Shown piece after piece: positions 24,344-35,200 of a stretch of DNA of 64,000 nt. The position numbers and the translations under genes were made by a program. The notes beneath the pieces are model-generated. The model was not told the origin of the DNA. It saw nothing but the letters and a program-made list of their open reading frames with translations, and searched no databases. The stretch comes from Cryptomeria japonica (taxonomy: Eukaryota > Streptophyta > Pinopsida > Cupressales > Cupressaceae), in the NCBI RefSeq assembly GCF_030272615.1, contig NC_081411.1, positions 37,328,640 to 37,392,639 of the forward strand. The letters run 5' to 3'. How positions within the stretch are numbered: position 1 is the first letter of the stretch; each line of letters begins with the position of its first letter.

Positions 24344-26115
24344 TTACTTCTTTTTATAAGATTTATAATTACTAATGATACATGCCACCACCTCGATAGG
24401 AGGATCAACAACATACTTGATTTTGAATTTATACTTTTTCAAAAATTCCTCTACATTCTTTCTTTCCCTTTCTAACTCCTCTACTGTCTTAGCAGCCTGT
24501 TGACATTGCCCTAACCCTCAAATCGAGCCATTGCCTAGTTCTATCTACAACAGTTTGAGTTGTTTTGTCTATATTTGTATCTTCCTGTACCAACCACCCT
24601 ATGGGAGAGAGAGGCTTCTTGTCAATTTCTTGCTCTTTATATACTTAATCCAATAATTCTCCATCATCCCTTGGTTCTTTGGGGAGATTGGTCTCTATTT
24701 CAAAAATCCTAATATGAGGTATTGATAGCCTACAATAATTCCTTTTCTCTAACCTCAAAAATTTCTTGGAGGTTTGCCCAAAAGTTCTCCAATCTAGGCT
24801 TGTGCCCCTCATATGCTTTTGGCATGGTTTGTTTTAACTTGTCGTAGGGATCATAATACTCCCTTACATAATTAAATTCCTTAATATTTAGATCTTGAAG
24901 CTCCTGCTCTTCTATCTTTTCTACCTAAATCTTTCAACAAGAGAAATAACCAATAGAAACTAAGAAATCTATTCCTACCTTGTGCTTTGAGGACAAAAGG
25001 GATTGAAGGCCAAGCATTTACCTGATATATTCTAATAAAATAATGTGATTATTGTAGTATCACTACAACAACATAGGGTTCCCTATGAACCTGCTAACCC
25101 TAATATATGTATAGCGTTGGTTCTGAATGAACCAACATACCCATTCTCTGATGATTGCCATTGCTTTTGGGCTTATCCTATAACCTGTATCACCTGTGAG
25201 TTTAATGATAACAGGGAAAAGGAAGGCATTGTTGATTCTTTTAAAATGTGCCTTTGCATTATTTAGAGGGAGTTGTGAGTAATACTCCCACACCCTTTTA
25301 TGCCCTTCCTCATCTCCTAGCTGGCCCTCTATCTGTAGTCTCAGGAATTTACCTGCTCAGGTAGCTACCCAGATAACATAGGAAGTGAAAAAGAATTTCT
25401 TCATTTTATGTACCTCCTTCATCTGCTTATGGATGTTAACAGAGATACTTTGGAGCCAGTCAAAGTATTGCTTCCTTATAAGTATAGTTGTCATGAAATG
25501 GAATATCTAGGGATGGAAGTGTTGATAATCTAGCTTTTTGAAGGCCTTGCTTAACATGTTGATCAAGTCTCATTGCAGCTCCTTGAAGTCTGCCCTCAAA
25601 ACATCTGTGGCTTTTAACCCTGTCTTCATCTCCTTTTCCAACCATTTCTCATTCATATGCTTCTTATTTGAAGCAATATTGTTGTACCATACTCTGATGA
25701 CTTCTTCTTTGGTAGTCAGGAGTACTTCATCCCTTGCAGGGATTCCAAATACAAATCCCAACAAATCTATTGATAAACCAATTACTGTTCTACCCTGATC
25801 ATCTATGCACTTTCTTGTATCTTCATTATAGAACTATGCAATAGTCATAATGAATTCAGGATCTTGGATTGATTGTGGGAAAATGGTTGCCTCCACCAGG
25901 CCTGATCTCTTAATTCTCCTCAATGGGGCCTCTAGCCTTGGTCCATCTAATTATGCCTTGATATCCTCCAACTTGATGTGCCTGACCTCTGTATCTTTCA
26001 CCCATTTAATCTGGTTATCCAACTTCAAAACATAAACCTACCCTTGATATTGATATTTCATGGTTACAGGAAGTTTGTCTAACTCCTTGCCTCTCTTGCT
26101 GGAAGTTGGGTCCAT
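24344..26115 (-). pseudogene. insert D ORF, relative of the 1,049-aa protein of insert T
   Basis: From ATG 26115 (MDPTSSKRGKELDKLPVTMK) to TAA 24344. Readable blocks: FIMTIA*FYNEDTRKCIDDQ, GRTVIGLSIDLLGFVFGIPA, VWYNNIASNKKHMNEKWLEK, WEYYSQLPLNNAKAHFKRIN, FLFPVIIKLTGDTGYRISPK and a charged tail (NYVREYYDPYDKLKQTMPKA). The FYNEDTRKC...GRT...LLGFVFGIP block lines up with VNCYNPRTKTICDYRGNT...IDMVFDLDWE of the T protein, with the same spacing of the YN-x-TR/K-C-D-x-x-G-x-T pattern. At least four TAG/TGA stops and some frame changes. Function unknown. Confidence 0.6.
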
Positions 26116-26196
26116 CTAAACACTTTGATCTACAAGAAAGAATCACAAATTAATCCATTGCATACTTAAAAAATATCAATAACATCTTCCACCTAG

Positions 26197-26530
26197 GGAC
26201 TCTGAGGTTCCAGGGTAAATAATTTCCTTACAAGACACCTTACTTTGGGACTCTAGGGTTTTGAGGTCCTAGTGTAGTTCAATAGGGAACCAAGAAGATG
26301 TTTCGGAACTTTGGGGATCCGGGGTTAAAGAAGTGGCCCAATAAGAAAGGACCTCGTGACTCTGGGGTTCCAGGGTTTGGGGTAATTCACTTCGTAAATA
26401 TTAAGATGATCTAGAACTCTGGGGTTCTGAGGTAAAGGCATGACCAAAAAAGAACAAAACTCAGGACTCCATGGTTCTGGGGTTCTGAGGTGAAAAAAAC
26501 TACCCAACCTGAAACTCCAGGGGTCCAGGG
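26197..26530. repeat. minisatellite block 1 (about 50-bp period)
   Basis: About seven degenerate copies of a unit around GGACTCTGGGGTTCCAGGG, at roughly 26197, 26251, 26303, 26349, 26411, 26463 and 26508. They are separated by A/C-rich spacers such as GGTAAAGGCATGACC. On the ORF strand the block sits just upstream of the D start codon and downstream of the TATA-like site. Confidence 0.8.
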
Positions 26531-26758
26531 TGAACAAGAAAATCTAGGGCACGCGGGAAAAAACATGCAAAACAAGGAAAATCTAAACTAGAAACTAAAA
26601 GATCTAAACATAGAAACATAAGGAAGGATAAAAATCTACCAACCTGGTGGGAAAAACATGCGAAAGCTCGGCAACACAGAGGCACGAAGTCGGGAGGTCG
26701 CAACTAGAAGCTCTGAAAAACTTGAGTGCACAAAAGAACCTAGAAAATTTTATTCCTC

Positions 26759-26768
26759 CTATTTATAC
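26759..26768 (-). promoter_or_regulatory. TATA-like box of insert D
   Basis: GTATAAATAG on the minus strand, about 640 bp upstream of the D ORF start and between the two minisatellite blocks. A good match to a plant TATA box. Promoter role is inferred from position only. Confidence 0.5.
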
Positions 26769-26804
26769 CCCCTTGAACTTCGTTCATACGATTGCCTTAA
26801 ACAA

Positions 26805-27260
26805 GACCTTGAGAGTCTGGGGTTCTGGACTTCTGAGGCAACAAAAGAAAACAAAATTGACCTCAGGACTTTGGGGTTCCAGGGTGAAAGTAAGTAAAAT
26901 AGAAAAAGACCTCAGGACTTTAGGATTCCAGGGTGAAAGCCAACAAAACAACAAAAGACCTTGGGACTCTAGGGTTCCGGGGTTGTCAAAACAAAACAAC
27001 TTTAAGACTCCGGGATTTTGGGGTTCCAAGGTTGTGAACAACAAGACATGAAGAACTCAAGATTTTGGGGTTTTGAAATTTCGAGGCTTCATAGAAAAAG
27101 GAAAAGGCATGACTTTGGGACTTCAGGGATCTAGGATTCCAGGGTAGTGACAAACATAACAAATACCTACTTCAGGACTCTGGGATCCTTCCGGGGTAGG
27201 ACTTAAAAAAAAAAAAGGGGCTCCTCGGGACTCCGGGGTTCTGGGGTTCTGAGGCAAAAA
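26805..27260. repeat. minisatellite block 2 (about 50-bp period)
   Basis: About nine more degenerate copies of the GGACTCTGGGGTTCCAGGG-type unit at about 26810, 26862, 26914, 26962, 27003, 27058, 27115, 27174 and 27228. On the minus strand this block is upstream of the TATA-like site. Between the blocks (26531-26800) the repeat is absent. Confidence 0.8.
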
Positions 27261-27347
27261 CTAAAAAAAAACAAAGCTATAGAAAGCAAAAAGAGGGACC
27301 CATATTTTCAAAACAAGGAAAATAATGGGGTTAGGTATGCAGGGCAT

Positions 27348-28430
27348 AACAATTTTTCTTTAGCAATTGCTTTCTTTCTCCACTTTGGATGTTGATAATT
27401 GTGATGCTTTTGCTTTGATTTAGGATAACCAAGTCTCGATTTATCTTCCTTAGATTATGTGTGAGGACAAATGGGTTATGAAATATCTTCTTGTCACTTT
27501 CTGATTGGTCATTTTACTTCATATCCCATCTTTTGCATGATTTTGTAACCATTGCCATATTGCTCTATGAGAATACCAGCTTCCACAGTTGTTGCTATAG
27601 TTTCAGCTTCATCTTTGTACAAATAGCTAAGAATGTCTTTGTTTTTAGTTTCCTCTTAAAGTGTTCCAGCTCTAACAAATGCCCCATCAAACATTTCAAT
27701 TGATTTATGTGGGATCTGTGGTTGAGCATATGTAGGTTTTCCATATGATTTAGGTGAAAGTGGTAAGTTATGCAAATAATACTTTCCCATTCCTTCATCA
27801 TTTAATTTGAGTTTTTTCTCAAAGTTTTCCCATAATTTTTCTTGAGTTTCCTTAGTTGAATAGACTTCTTCTTTTTTATATGGAACTCTTACATCTTGCA
27901 CTTCTTTCAGATTATTGCAATATTGACTGGAACCTGTTGTTATGGTGATTTCTTTTCCATTATGAGAAAACATAACATACTAATGGTACATTGAAGGAAT
28001 TGCTTGCATGTCATGAATCCATGGTCTTCCCAGAATAATGATATAAGATAGATTCAATAGGTGAAACTTTTAGAAGCTCCAAAATTCATATTTGAGTGGG
28101 TATCTTTTGTAATTGTTCCAATAAGTTATATTCTCATGAAGTGGATGTTGATTCATTTGTTATACCCAGAAATGTAATCTTTGCTTTCCTTCTCGTAATG
28201 ATGTTGATTGGTTTTGAAGGTGTTTTATCTTTGACAATGATGACATTTACCACATTATCATATGTGTAAGTATAGTTTACCTTATCTTTTCCCTTTCCAT
28301 TTTTGGTTTGGATTGTTCACCTTTTTCATAATCTGGGAGTGGATTTTTGAATGCTAGATGTGATTCATTTGTTTTATGATCATCCACTATGATAGTTCTA
28401 TTATCAATTAAATCTTGAATAAGGTGCTTC
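27348..28430 (-). pseudogene. element B protease and protease-RT linker
   Basis: Minus strand. QDLIDNRTIIVDDHKTNESH and AFKNPLPDYEKG near 28340-28420, then NVVNVIIVKDKTPSKPINII near 28205-28260, are the Tat-type protease region. An open stretch 27656-27973 (ITITTGSSQYCNNLKEVQDV; YYLHNLPLSPKSYGKPTYAQ) is the downstream linker. No intact D-T/S-G motif was found. Stops scattered. Confidence 0.6.
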
Positions 28431-28786
28431 AATCTTTAAGAATCATTGGTTTGGTGTTATTTGTTTCGATGATAGTTGCAAAATTGATTGTCATTCCACC
28501 AACTCAATTTTACTTGAGGCTCATAATTTCTTTCTTCTAGTAAGGTAATCAATTTATTCGCAAGAAGAGTCGTCAAAGATGATTCTAATGGTTCCCCAAT
28601 GTTTGTGAATTTCATGTGGGGATTGGAGAAGAAATATTTGGGTTTACTATTCTCTTGATTGTTTTTGTTTGGTACTTGACTTGATAAGTTGAAGATTGGT
28701 TTTTGTTTGCTAACATTGTTATTGTCATTTCCTCCATTGGTAACATTTGTATTCTTTGACTAGAAGTTAGGTTTGTCATTGTTTTT
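28431..28786 (-). pseudogene. element B gag C-terminus
   Basis: Minus strand reads IKNNDKPNF, NTNVTNGGNDNNNVSKQKPI, ESSLTTLLANKLITLLEERN and WWNDNQFCNYHRNK*HQTND. The last is the single CX2(Y)HX4H-like knuckle typical of Tat gag. It continues the Asn-rich gag middle at 41466-41686 across the LINE. Confidence 0.65.
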
Positions 28787-28849
28787 TATTACAGGAAAAA
28801 TAGGTTTTGAAGGGATTTTGAAACCCTTCACAAAAGATCCTTAAAAGAT

Positions 28850-30540
28850 AATAGCATTAAGAAACAAGAAAAGACATTCTGCAAAAAAAACCAGCATAAA
28901 AGCCCAACAAAACCAGCAACATCCAACCATAATAGAATAAAGACAAAAGATAAATTACTTAATGTTTTTAAGGGCATTAGCCAAACTTCTACTAATCCCT
29001 CATAAATCTTTAATATTATCCCTGAGCATAGGGATTTCCTTGGAAGAGGCCAAAGCAACTTTTTTCATACTTGCCCTAGTTCTTTTTGCCGCACCACCAG
29101 GAGCACTTTCCACTGTCCCTACCTCAATAGCATCCTCATCAATATCTAGGTCCACAATAGGTTTGGAAGTGTTGGAGCCATTAAGGAATTTGACAATTTT
29201 CCTCTAAATTCTTAGACACAGAGGTAAGGATATCCAGAATCATAACCAAAAAGTTTTTCATGGCTATTTTTCCTTCGTCTAGTTTACTAATTTGAGCTTC
29301 TAGCTTCTCCACTTTTTCCTCCATACCCTTTTTCCACTGCTCTTGGTTACTTTCAAATTTCTTTCCCTTCTCTTCCTACTACTTATCAATTTTTTCTAGA
29401 TTCTTAATTCTTTCATATACCCACCTGTCAAAACCCATTTGAGCCTCAGACTGGTTTTTGAGTTTATCCAGAATAATCCCATCTCCATCTTTATCCTGAT
29501 CCCTGCTCATTTCCTCTTTATCCTTCTCCTTCTTAGTTTCCATTTCCCTTTCCTCCTTATTAATCTAATTGTCCTGCTCCTCCATTGGTTGGCTGTTAAC
29601 ATTACATATATTCACACTGTGGGTAGGGCTATTCTGATCAGAAACATCCTCAACTCCTCCTTCCTCTTCCCCCACTTCCTCTTCTTTCCAACTCTCCTCT
29701 CTGTCAGACTCATTGGTCTCCATCTCACTTCCATCTTTTCACATGTCCTTAGAATCAACCTTCGTATCATTTTGTTTACCCATTTCCTCTTGAATTTTCT
29801 CCACAATGGCCTTTTAACCCTTTTTGCTCTGTGTCAACTCATCCTTGCTAGGCCCACCTTCCTCAATCTTCCTCTTTCCTTTCCCTGACAACACCGACAA
29901 CCTCTTGTTTTCTTGGATAGCCATAATCTTGCAATGCTCATAAATGAGCAAAATAAGGCCGCAATGAAGCATAGACGAAGAAGGGTTCTTGCTATGCTTA
30001 TTTAGAGACTGCTACAGAGACTTGAAAAGGTAATAGGGAAGAGAAATCCTCTTCTCATGTCTAAAGTGATTTAAAGCACAAAATGGTATGTGTGGACCCT
30101 TGTGAAATGACCCTCCATAGTAATATATTCCATAATTGCATTAAGCACACAACCCTAGATTTTCTTGATATTAGAAGCATCATAATACCCCTTGTGTCTT
30201 GTCCTAATTTCCCTCTCTCCTTCTCTTTATGTGGAAAAAGTTTAACTACATTATTAGACACTTTCAGGTCTCTAAAGAAGTTAAGACCAAAATGGGGCAT
30301 ACTTGTGACCATCGAAGTGAGGTCCGCATCTAGCTTAAACCTAACACCATGAATTTTGAAGGAGCCATTTATCCAGTTTTTAGTAACTTTGGTGACCGCT
30401 AGGTTTACTCTTCCTTTATCATAGTCAACCAATTTTTCCATGAAATGTGTCGTGAATCCTTTCTCCAGCTTTGTCCAAACATTAGGCATCTCCCACCATC
30501 TGGAAATATTATTAGCTTCCTCTCTTCTTAAATCCCCTTA
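28850..30540 (-). pseudogene. broken ORF in LINE 3' part, coiled-coil protein of unknown family
   Basis: Minus strand: MPNVWTKLEKGFTTHFMEKL, FKIHGVRFKLDADLTSMVTS, MPHFGLNFFRDLKVSNNVVK, then after frame changes MEYITMEGHFTRVHTYHFVL, RISLPYYLFKSLQQSLNKHS and SMLHCGLILLIYEHCK. A long Lys/Glu-rich coiled-coil tail ends it (MEEKVEKLEAQISKLDEGK near 29260-29320). Its general plan, a mixed N-terminal domain, a hydrophobic helical block and a charged coil, resembles the big ORFs of C, F and T, but I see no close match. It is either cargo at the 3' end of the LINE or a separate insertion. Confidence 0.5.
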
Positions 30541-30679
30541 TTTTAGATTTTATTTTATAATTTCTCTACTTCTGCACCTTCAGAGCTTTCTTCCAAATTA
30601 CACTCAGTTTTTTGAAAATGAACACCCACAAAGCATGCAGAAAATTTATATTCTTGTTTAGGACTCTGCCATCATCACC

Positions 30680-31356
30680 GTTCTAAAAATTTGAAGATTA
30701 ATCATTAATACTTCCATGATTGACGTCTGCTCCATCTTTCCCCATAAATCTATCCTTTCTGATGAGTTCTTTAATATTAAAATCAATATTAACTTCCCCA
30801 TTCCATATACTTTGAGCTTCGTAAATTACACCAAGGTTCGCTAGACCATCTGCTACAACATATTTTTCCCTGAAAGCATGTTCAATAATAATTGATTTGA
30901 AGCTTGAAATAATTTCTCTAGCTTAAAAAATAATATTTTTGATAGTCCACGACAGCTCAATTTCTCCCTTAAGGCATTTAATAATGTTAAGTGAGTCTCC
31001 CTCCAACCATATATTATCATGATTGAGATTTTTTTCTATAATCAAAGTATTCAGAGTCGCTGAGGCTTCAACATAATGGCTAGTTTGGTTACCAAAGGGC
31101 CAGCAACATCCACAAGGCAACTTCTAGCAAAATTTCTGACAATGCCTCCATAACCAGCTTTCCCAGGGTTTCCCTTAGAAGCTCCATCAAAGTTGGCCTT
31201 AATCCATCCTTGTGAACGAAAGCACCAGAAAAGACCATCCCTACCCTTATCCTTATTGAATCTGTTATTAGAGAGGTTCCAACTTTCATTAAATTCTTCT
31301 TTAGCAGCTAAACAATTATCAATTCCATATAAACATTCAAAGATCCTGTTGAGCAC
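30680..31356 (-). pseudogene. LINE ORF2 C-terminal RNase H
   Basis: Minus strand: WCFRSQGWIKANFDGASKGN and PGKAGYGGIVRNFARSCLVD, the classic start of plant LINE RNase H (FDGASKGNPG). Then TSHYVEASATLNTLIIEKN, NIWLEGDSLNIIKCLKGEIE (D of EGDS) and HAFREKYVVADGLANLG near 30850-30890. One frame change near 31085 and a stop near 30925 break it. It belongs after the zinc-finger region of ORF2, from which insert T now separates it by 5 kb. Confidence 0.8.
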
Positions 31357-31469
31357 TATTTTTTAAAAGAAAAAAATATAATAAAGATAAAAAAAATAAT
31401 ACTATATGTTTCCATAAGCATAAAGACCAATGGATATTTCGGCCAGTAAGCTGTGTCGAGCACTGCAGG

Positions 31470-32005
31470 AAAGGTTTCATCGAAAGAGCGTTTTCATCGA
31501 CACAGGGCATATAAAGCGCTAAGCAAAGGTGTTTCGGTAAGAAGTTACCTTCGATGAACGCAAGAAACCGCTCATCGATACCCCATGTTTCATCGAAAAG
31601 GATAAAAGCAAAAGGCGAAAAGACAAAAGGTGATTTCGAAGAAATATCGTTACCGAGGAAACTCAAGAGACATTCATCGAAAAGCAAGTCTCATCGATGA
31701 ACGTGGTGTCGAACAAAAGAAAGGCTGTTTCATCGATAAAAAAGGATATCGATGAAAAAGGGGATATCGATGAACACTCATAAGCCTTCATCGAAGAAAG
31801 AAACTCATCGAAAGTATGGCATCGATGAAACTCACGAGCAATTTGTCGAAAAGGGAGACTATCGATGAAAAAGTAATTTCGATGAGTCTTAAAAGCGGCT
31901 TCTCGACGTAAGTTTTTCACCGAAACAGTATTATCGAAGAAAGTGAGCTTTCGATGGAAGATTCGAACACTCGGCCGAAGGCAAGGGTTTCATCGATAAT
32001 TTGAA
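31470..32005. repeat. array of TTCATCGA / TCGATGAA motifs
   Basis: At least 18 copies of a TCATCGA or TCGATGA core in about 535 bp, in both orientations, some fused into the palindrome TCATCGATGA (31691, 31817). Examples at 31477, 31495, 31551, 31573, 31590, 31675, 31730, 31748, 31765, 31788, 31806, 31860, 31879 and 31991. Spacing is irregular (12-60 bp), unlike a simple tandem repeat. It ends about 290 bp before the ORF start codon. Confidence 0.85.
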
Positions 32006-32296
32006 ACGCGCGCACTTTGAGCGGACTGTACTTCCCGCGAAGGAATTAAAGGCCCAGTTGAAAAGTGTCACATCTGCAATTAAATTTAAAACACTTGAGT
32101 AGCCGTTACAGATGCGGGATATTAACTATACACAAGTTGCCCATTCAATTACAGTTAAGCCGAGTGAATTTTCGTAAGAATCAGATCGATGCTAAGAGAT
32201 TGAAAGCTGTGAAGAACTTGCAGAGATTTGCAAACGATAACCAGAAGAGTTGAGCATTTTACCAAGTAAGTGGTGTCTCTCTTATTTACTGTAACT
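32006..32296 (+). promoter_or_regulatory. region between motif array and ORF start
   Basis: Holds no repeats. It includes CGCGCGCACTTTGAGCGG at the array edge and, near its end, CCAAGTAAGT (32262-32271). The latter matches a plant 5' splice donor (AA|GTAAGT), so a leader intron is conceivable, but no acceptor was confirmed. Promoter role is inference. Confidence 0.3.
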
Positions 32297-35200
32297 ATGG
32301 AACCTTCGTCTTCTTCTTCTAAAAAGAGTAGGAAAGGAAAAGAGTTAAACCCTGAAGAGAAGCCCAAGAGGCAGAAGAAAGAAGGGAGAGCTTTGACTCA
32401 GGACTTATTAGACCAGTGTCCATCGTCTAGTGTAAGGTCTAAGAAGATTAAAAGTGAAGAAGAAGGGTTGGAGGACAAATTTGAAAATCTAGGAGACATT
32501 TGGACTGAGATACGAGGGCATGAGTTATTTTTGTTTGGTTACAAAAGAAGGGATGCACCCGAACCCATTAGTAATCTGTGGAAGAGGAACTTAGGCAAGT
32601 TAGTAGTTCCAAATGTATTTGTAGACGTAGAATTAATAAAAGCACTGGTAAATTGCTACAACCCGAGAACTAAAACCATATGTGATTACAGAGGGAATAC
32701 ATTAGCAGTAATCAACAAGCAGACTATTGATATGGTTTTTGATCTAGACTGGGAAGTCGAGGAAAGCATCGATATGAAGAAACTCTCACAGGAATTCTTT
32801 AGTCTGGAAAATATCTACAGGACTTGGAGGCTAACTGTTCACAGGCCAAAAGTGGGTGGGTCATTTGTTCAGTTTGGCAAAAGTGACAAGGTGCCATTTG
32901 ATGTCAACCACTTCCATCCATATTTCAAGTATACGTATTATGCTGCAGCCCAAGTACTAGGCATAGAGGCTCATCCACTCATGGATGTTGGGATTATGGT
33001 TCTGTGTGCTGATATTCAATCAAAAGACCCTAGGTCATTTGATTTTGCTACTTATGTTGCGGATACCTTGAATCATGGGCTGGAAAAAATGAAAGGAGAC
33101 CTTGTGAATGTTCACTTTTCATTATACTCCATGTTAATGCATATTCTTCTTTATTGTGGACAAGAAATTAACTTCTGGCCAGATGAGTTCAGCATCAGGT
33201 CTTATGATAAGAATGGTCTGAAGAAGCCGGTTCAGTTGTGGGTATCAGCATGGGACCAGAGGTTTATGAACAACCAATATTGGCATTTTCAAGAATACTT
33301 TGTGAAACCTCTCAGTGCAGCTTTTGGACAACGCAGGGATTATACTTTGTCCCCTGAAATTAAGAGGTTCCTCAGGCCAAAGGATTTTTCTCCAGAATCA
33401 CAGATTGAACACAATTGGGGTGATTGGTATTGCCATGATAATCACACGGAGATAAGGGTATTTGGATATGAAGGGCAACCACACATGCTCCCAATTACGG
33501 TGCCAGACAGAGTGGCTAGCTTGGAGATTATAAGGCAATTGTCTATTGCCAGTGCTAAACATTTAACTGACTTTGGTAAACAATCTATTGTTCCAGGTCT
33601 ATTAGTTTTCTCTGATTTCATTGTCAAAAGTTCAAAGAGTTATCATTTATTACAGAATAAATTAAATTACTATGGCATGACTCTGGGTGAGCCTAGGGAG
33701 AGTTTTGATCCCGAAGGATATATAAAAGCTGCCAGAGCCTCACAGAAACTCAAAGCTGGGATACATATGGCCAAAATGCCAGACGACCTAATTAAGAACC
33801 TTGAGCGAGAGGAGGCCAAAGTTTTGAAAGGAAAGAGTGAGTTAGTCTGGGAGGCCTACAAATGGAAAAGGGCAAGGGGAATGATAGATGGAGACCTAAT
33901 TGGAGATCTCCAAGATCCTCTGGAGGTAGCTAAAAGACTGCTTCAACATGAAGCTGAAATTATGCACAGAGTTCCTTCACAATTCCTTCGCTTCATTAAT
34001 ACTGAAAGAGACAGTCAGCCCCTAGCTCACATGTCACCAAAATCAACCGCCAGTAGTATCCCACCTGATTCTCCTCGAGAGGATTATCCTCCAGGTTTCG
34101 AAACAGAAATGAACATGGACACAGGAGAAATCAACATCAAAGATGTTGTTGACATAAGAATGACTGAGCATGAGGACTTTATTGCTGATGATGGATTCGC
34201 CTCCTCTAGGGAATTCCTCTCATTTCTATATCAATACAAAGGGGCTCATGTCAAACGAAGCATGGCTGGAAAACCAGAGGAAGAACAGATGAAGAGATTA
34301 CAGGATGAAATTGATGTCCTCATGAAAGATATGACTCCTGAAAAGGGGAGGAAACTATTAAAAGAGGCCGGTGTGATCATCTTCTCTGGTTGGGATATCA
34401 ATTCAGCACTCTTATTTGATGGTTTTTTGAAGAAGCAAGATTTGAATCAGCAGGTATTGCCCCAGGAGGTAGATAAACTGTTCCTAGGCTCTGGATATGA
34501 TCCAGACAAGAAGGCTCTCCTACAGTGGGCACTATATCCAAAAGGGAAGAGGCCAATCATTGTGGATATAGAAGAAACCTTTGGGCACCTCATGGTTCAT
34601 CAGGTTGGAAAGACCGATCCTAGGGTCACTGCGAAGCTCAATCTGGATGTTGCAAGATTGAACTTGGACCAGACAGAGTTTCTGGTCAGAGAAAACATTA
34701 CATACAAGGGATTATATGAAAAATCCAAGGAGGAAAACCAGAAGCTGCAAGCAAAGGTATTGCAATTAGAAACGGGGACTCCTATCAGCGAATACACCTC
34801 ATACCCTGCAGGACGCAGCTTGGATGACGTCTCTGATGCCCTGTACTGGAAATATCAGGCGGAGAAGGCCAATAAACGCGCAGACAATATCCAGCAAAAA
34901 ATGGACAAATTGGTCAATGACATCATAGGACATCGGTTTAACACCATGCTCTTACAGGTCGAACCATATTGGATAGTTTACAATGGAACCATGAAGGCGC
35001 TAACAGAGCATGAGCGGTTAAGAGCACGATTGCAGGGGGTGCTAAGCAACGACGATTCCATGACGCCAGAAGAAAAGGCTGAGGGTAACGCGCATATGGA
35101 TAGTCATGTCAAATTCGAAGATATGCTGAGAAGAGATCTAAAAGAATTAGATGATGAAAGACCCGTTGGAATGCCTTCTGTCTACAAGGAAGGAGAGGTA

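Larger units (their letters stand above)
23323..27347 (-). mobile_element. insert D: broken large ORF with flanking minisatellite (limits uncertain)
   Basis: The linker coding of B stops near 23322 and resumes near 27348. AACAAT occurs at both edges (23317-23322 and 27348-27353) and could be a short target duplication. Inside lie, on the minus strand, two minisatellite blocks around a TATA-like site, a broken ORF of about 590 codons and about 1 kb of 3' sequence. I could not identify LTRs, TIRs or a poly(A) tail, so the element class is open. Confidence 0.5.

Noticed and set aside
29439-29888. 149-codon Leu/Phe/Ile-rich + strand ORF that looks like a membrane protein
   Set aside because: It is the complement of the Lys/Glu-rich coiled-coil stretch on the minus strand. 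The hydrophobic look is a by-product of that composition.
31354-31370. CACTATTTTTTAAAAG, like the end of a CACTA transposon
   Set aside because: No matching ...TAGTG inverted end near 36160-36380, and the LINE frame rejoins better with TATTTT as the flanking repeat.
32270-32296. Upstream extension of the insert T ORF
   Set aside because: It begins with GTG codons only; the first ATG is 32297, in a good context.
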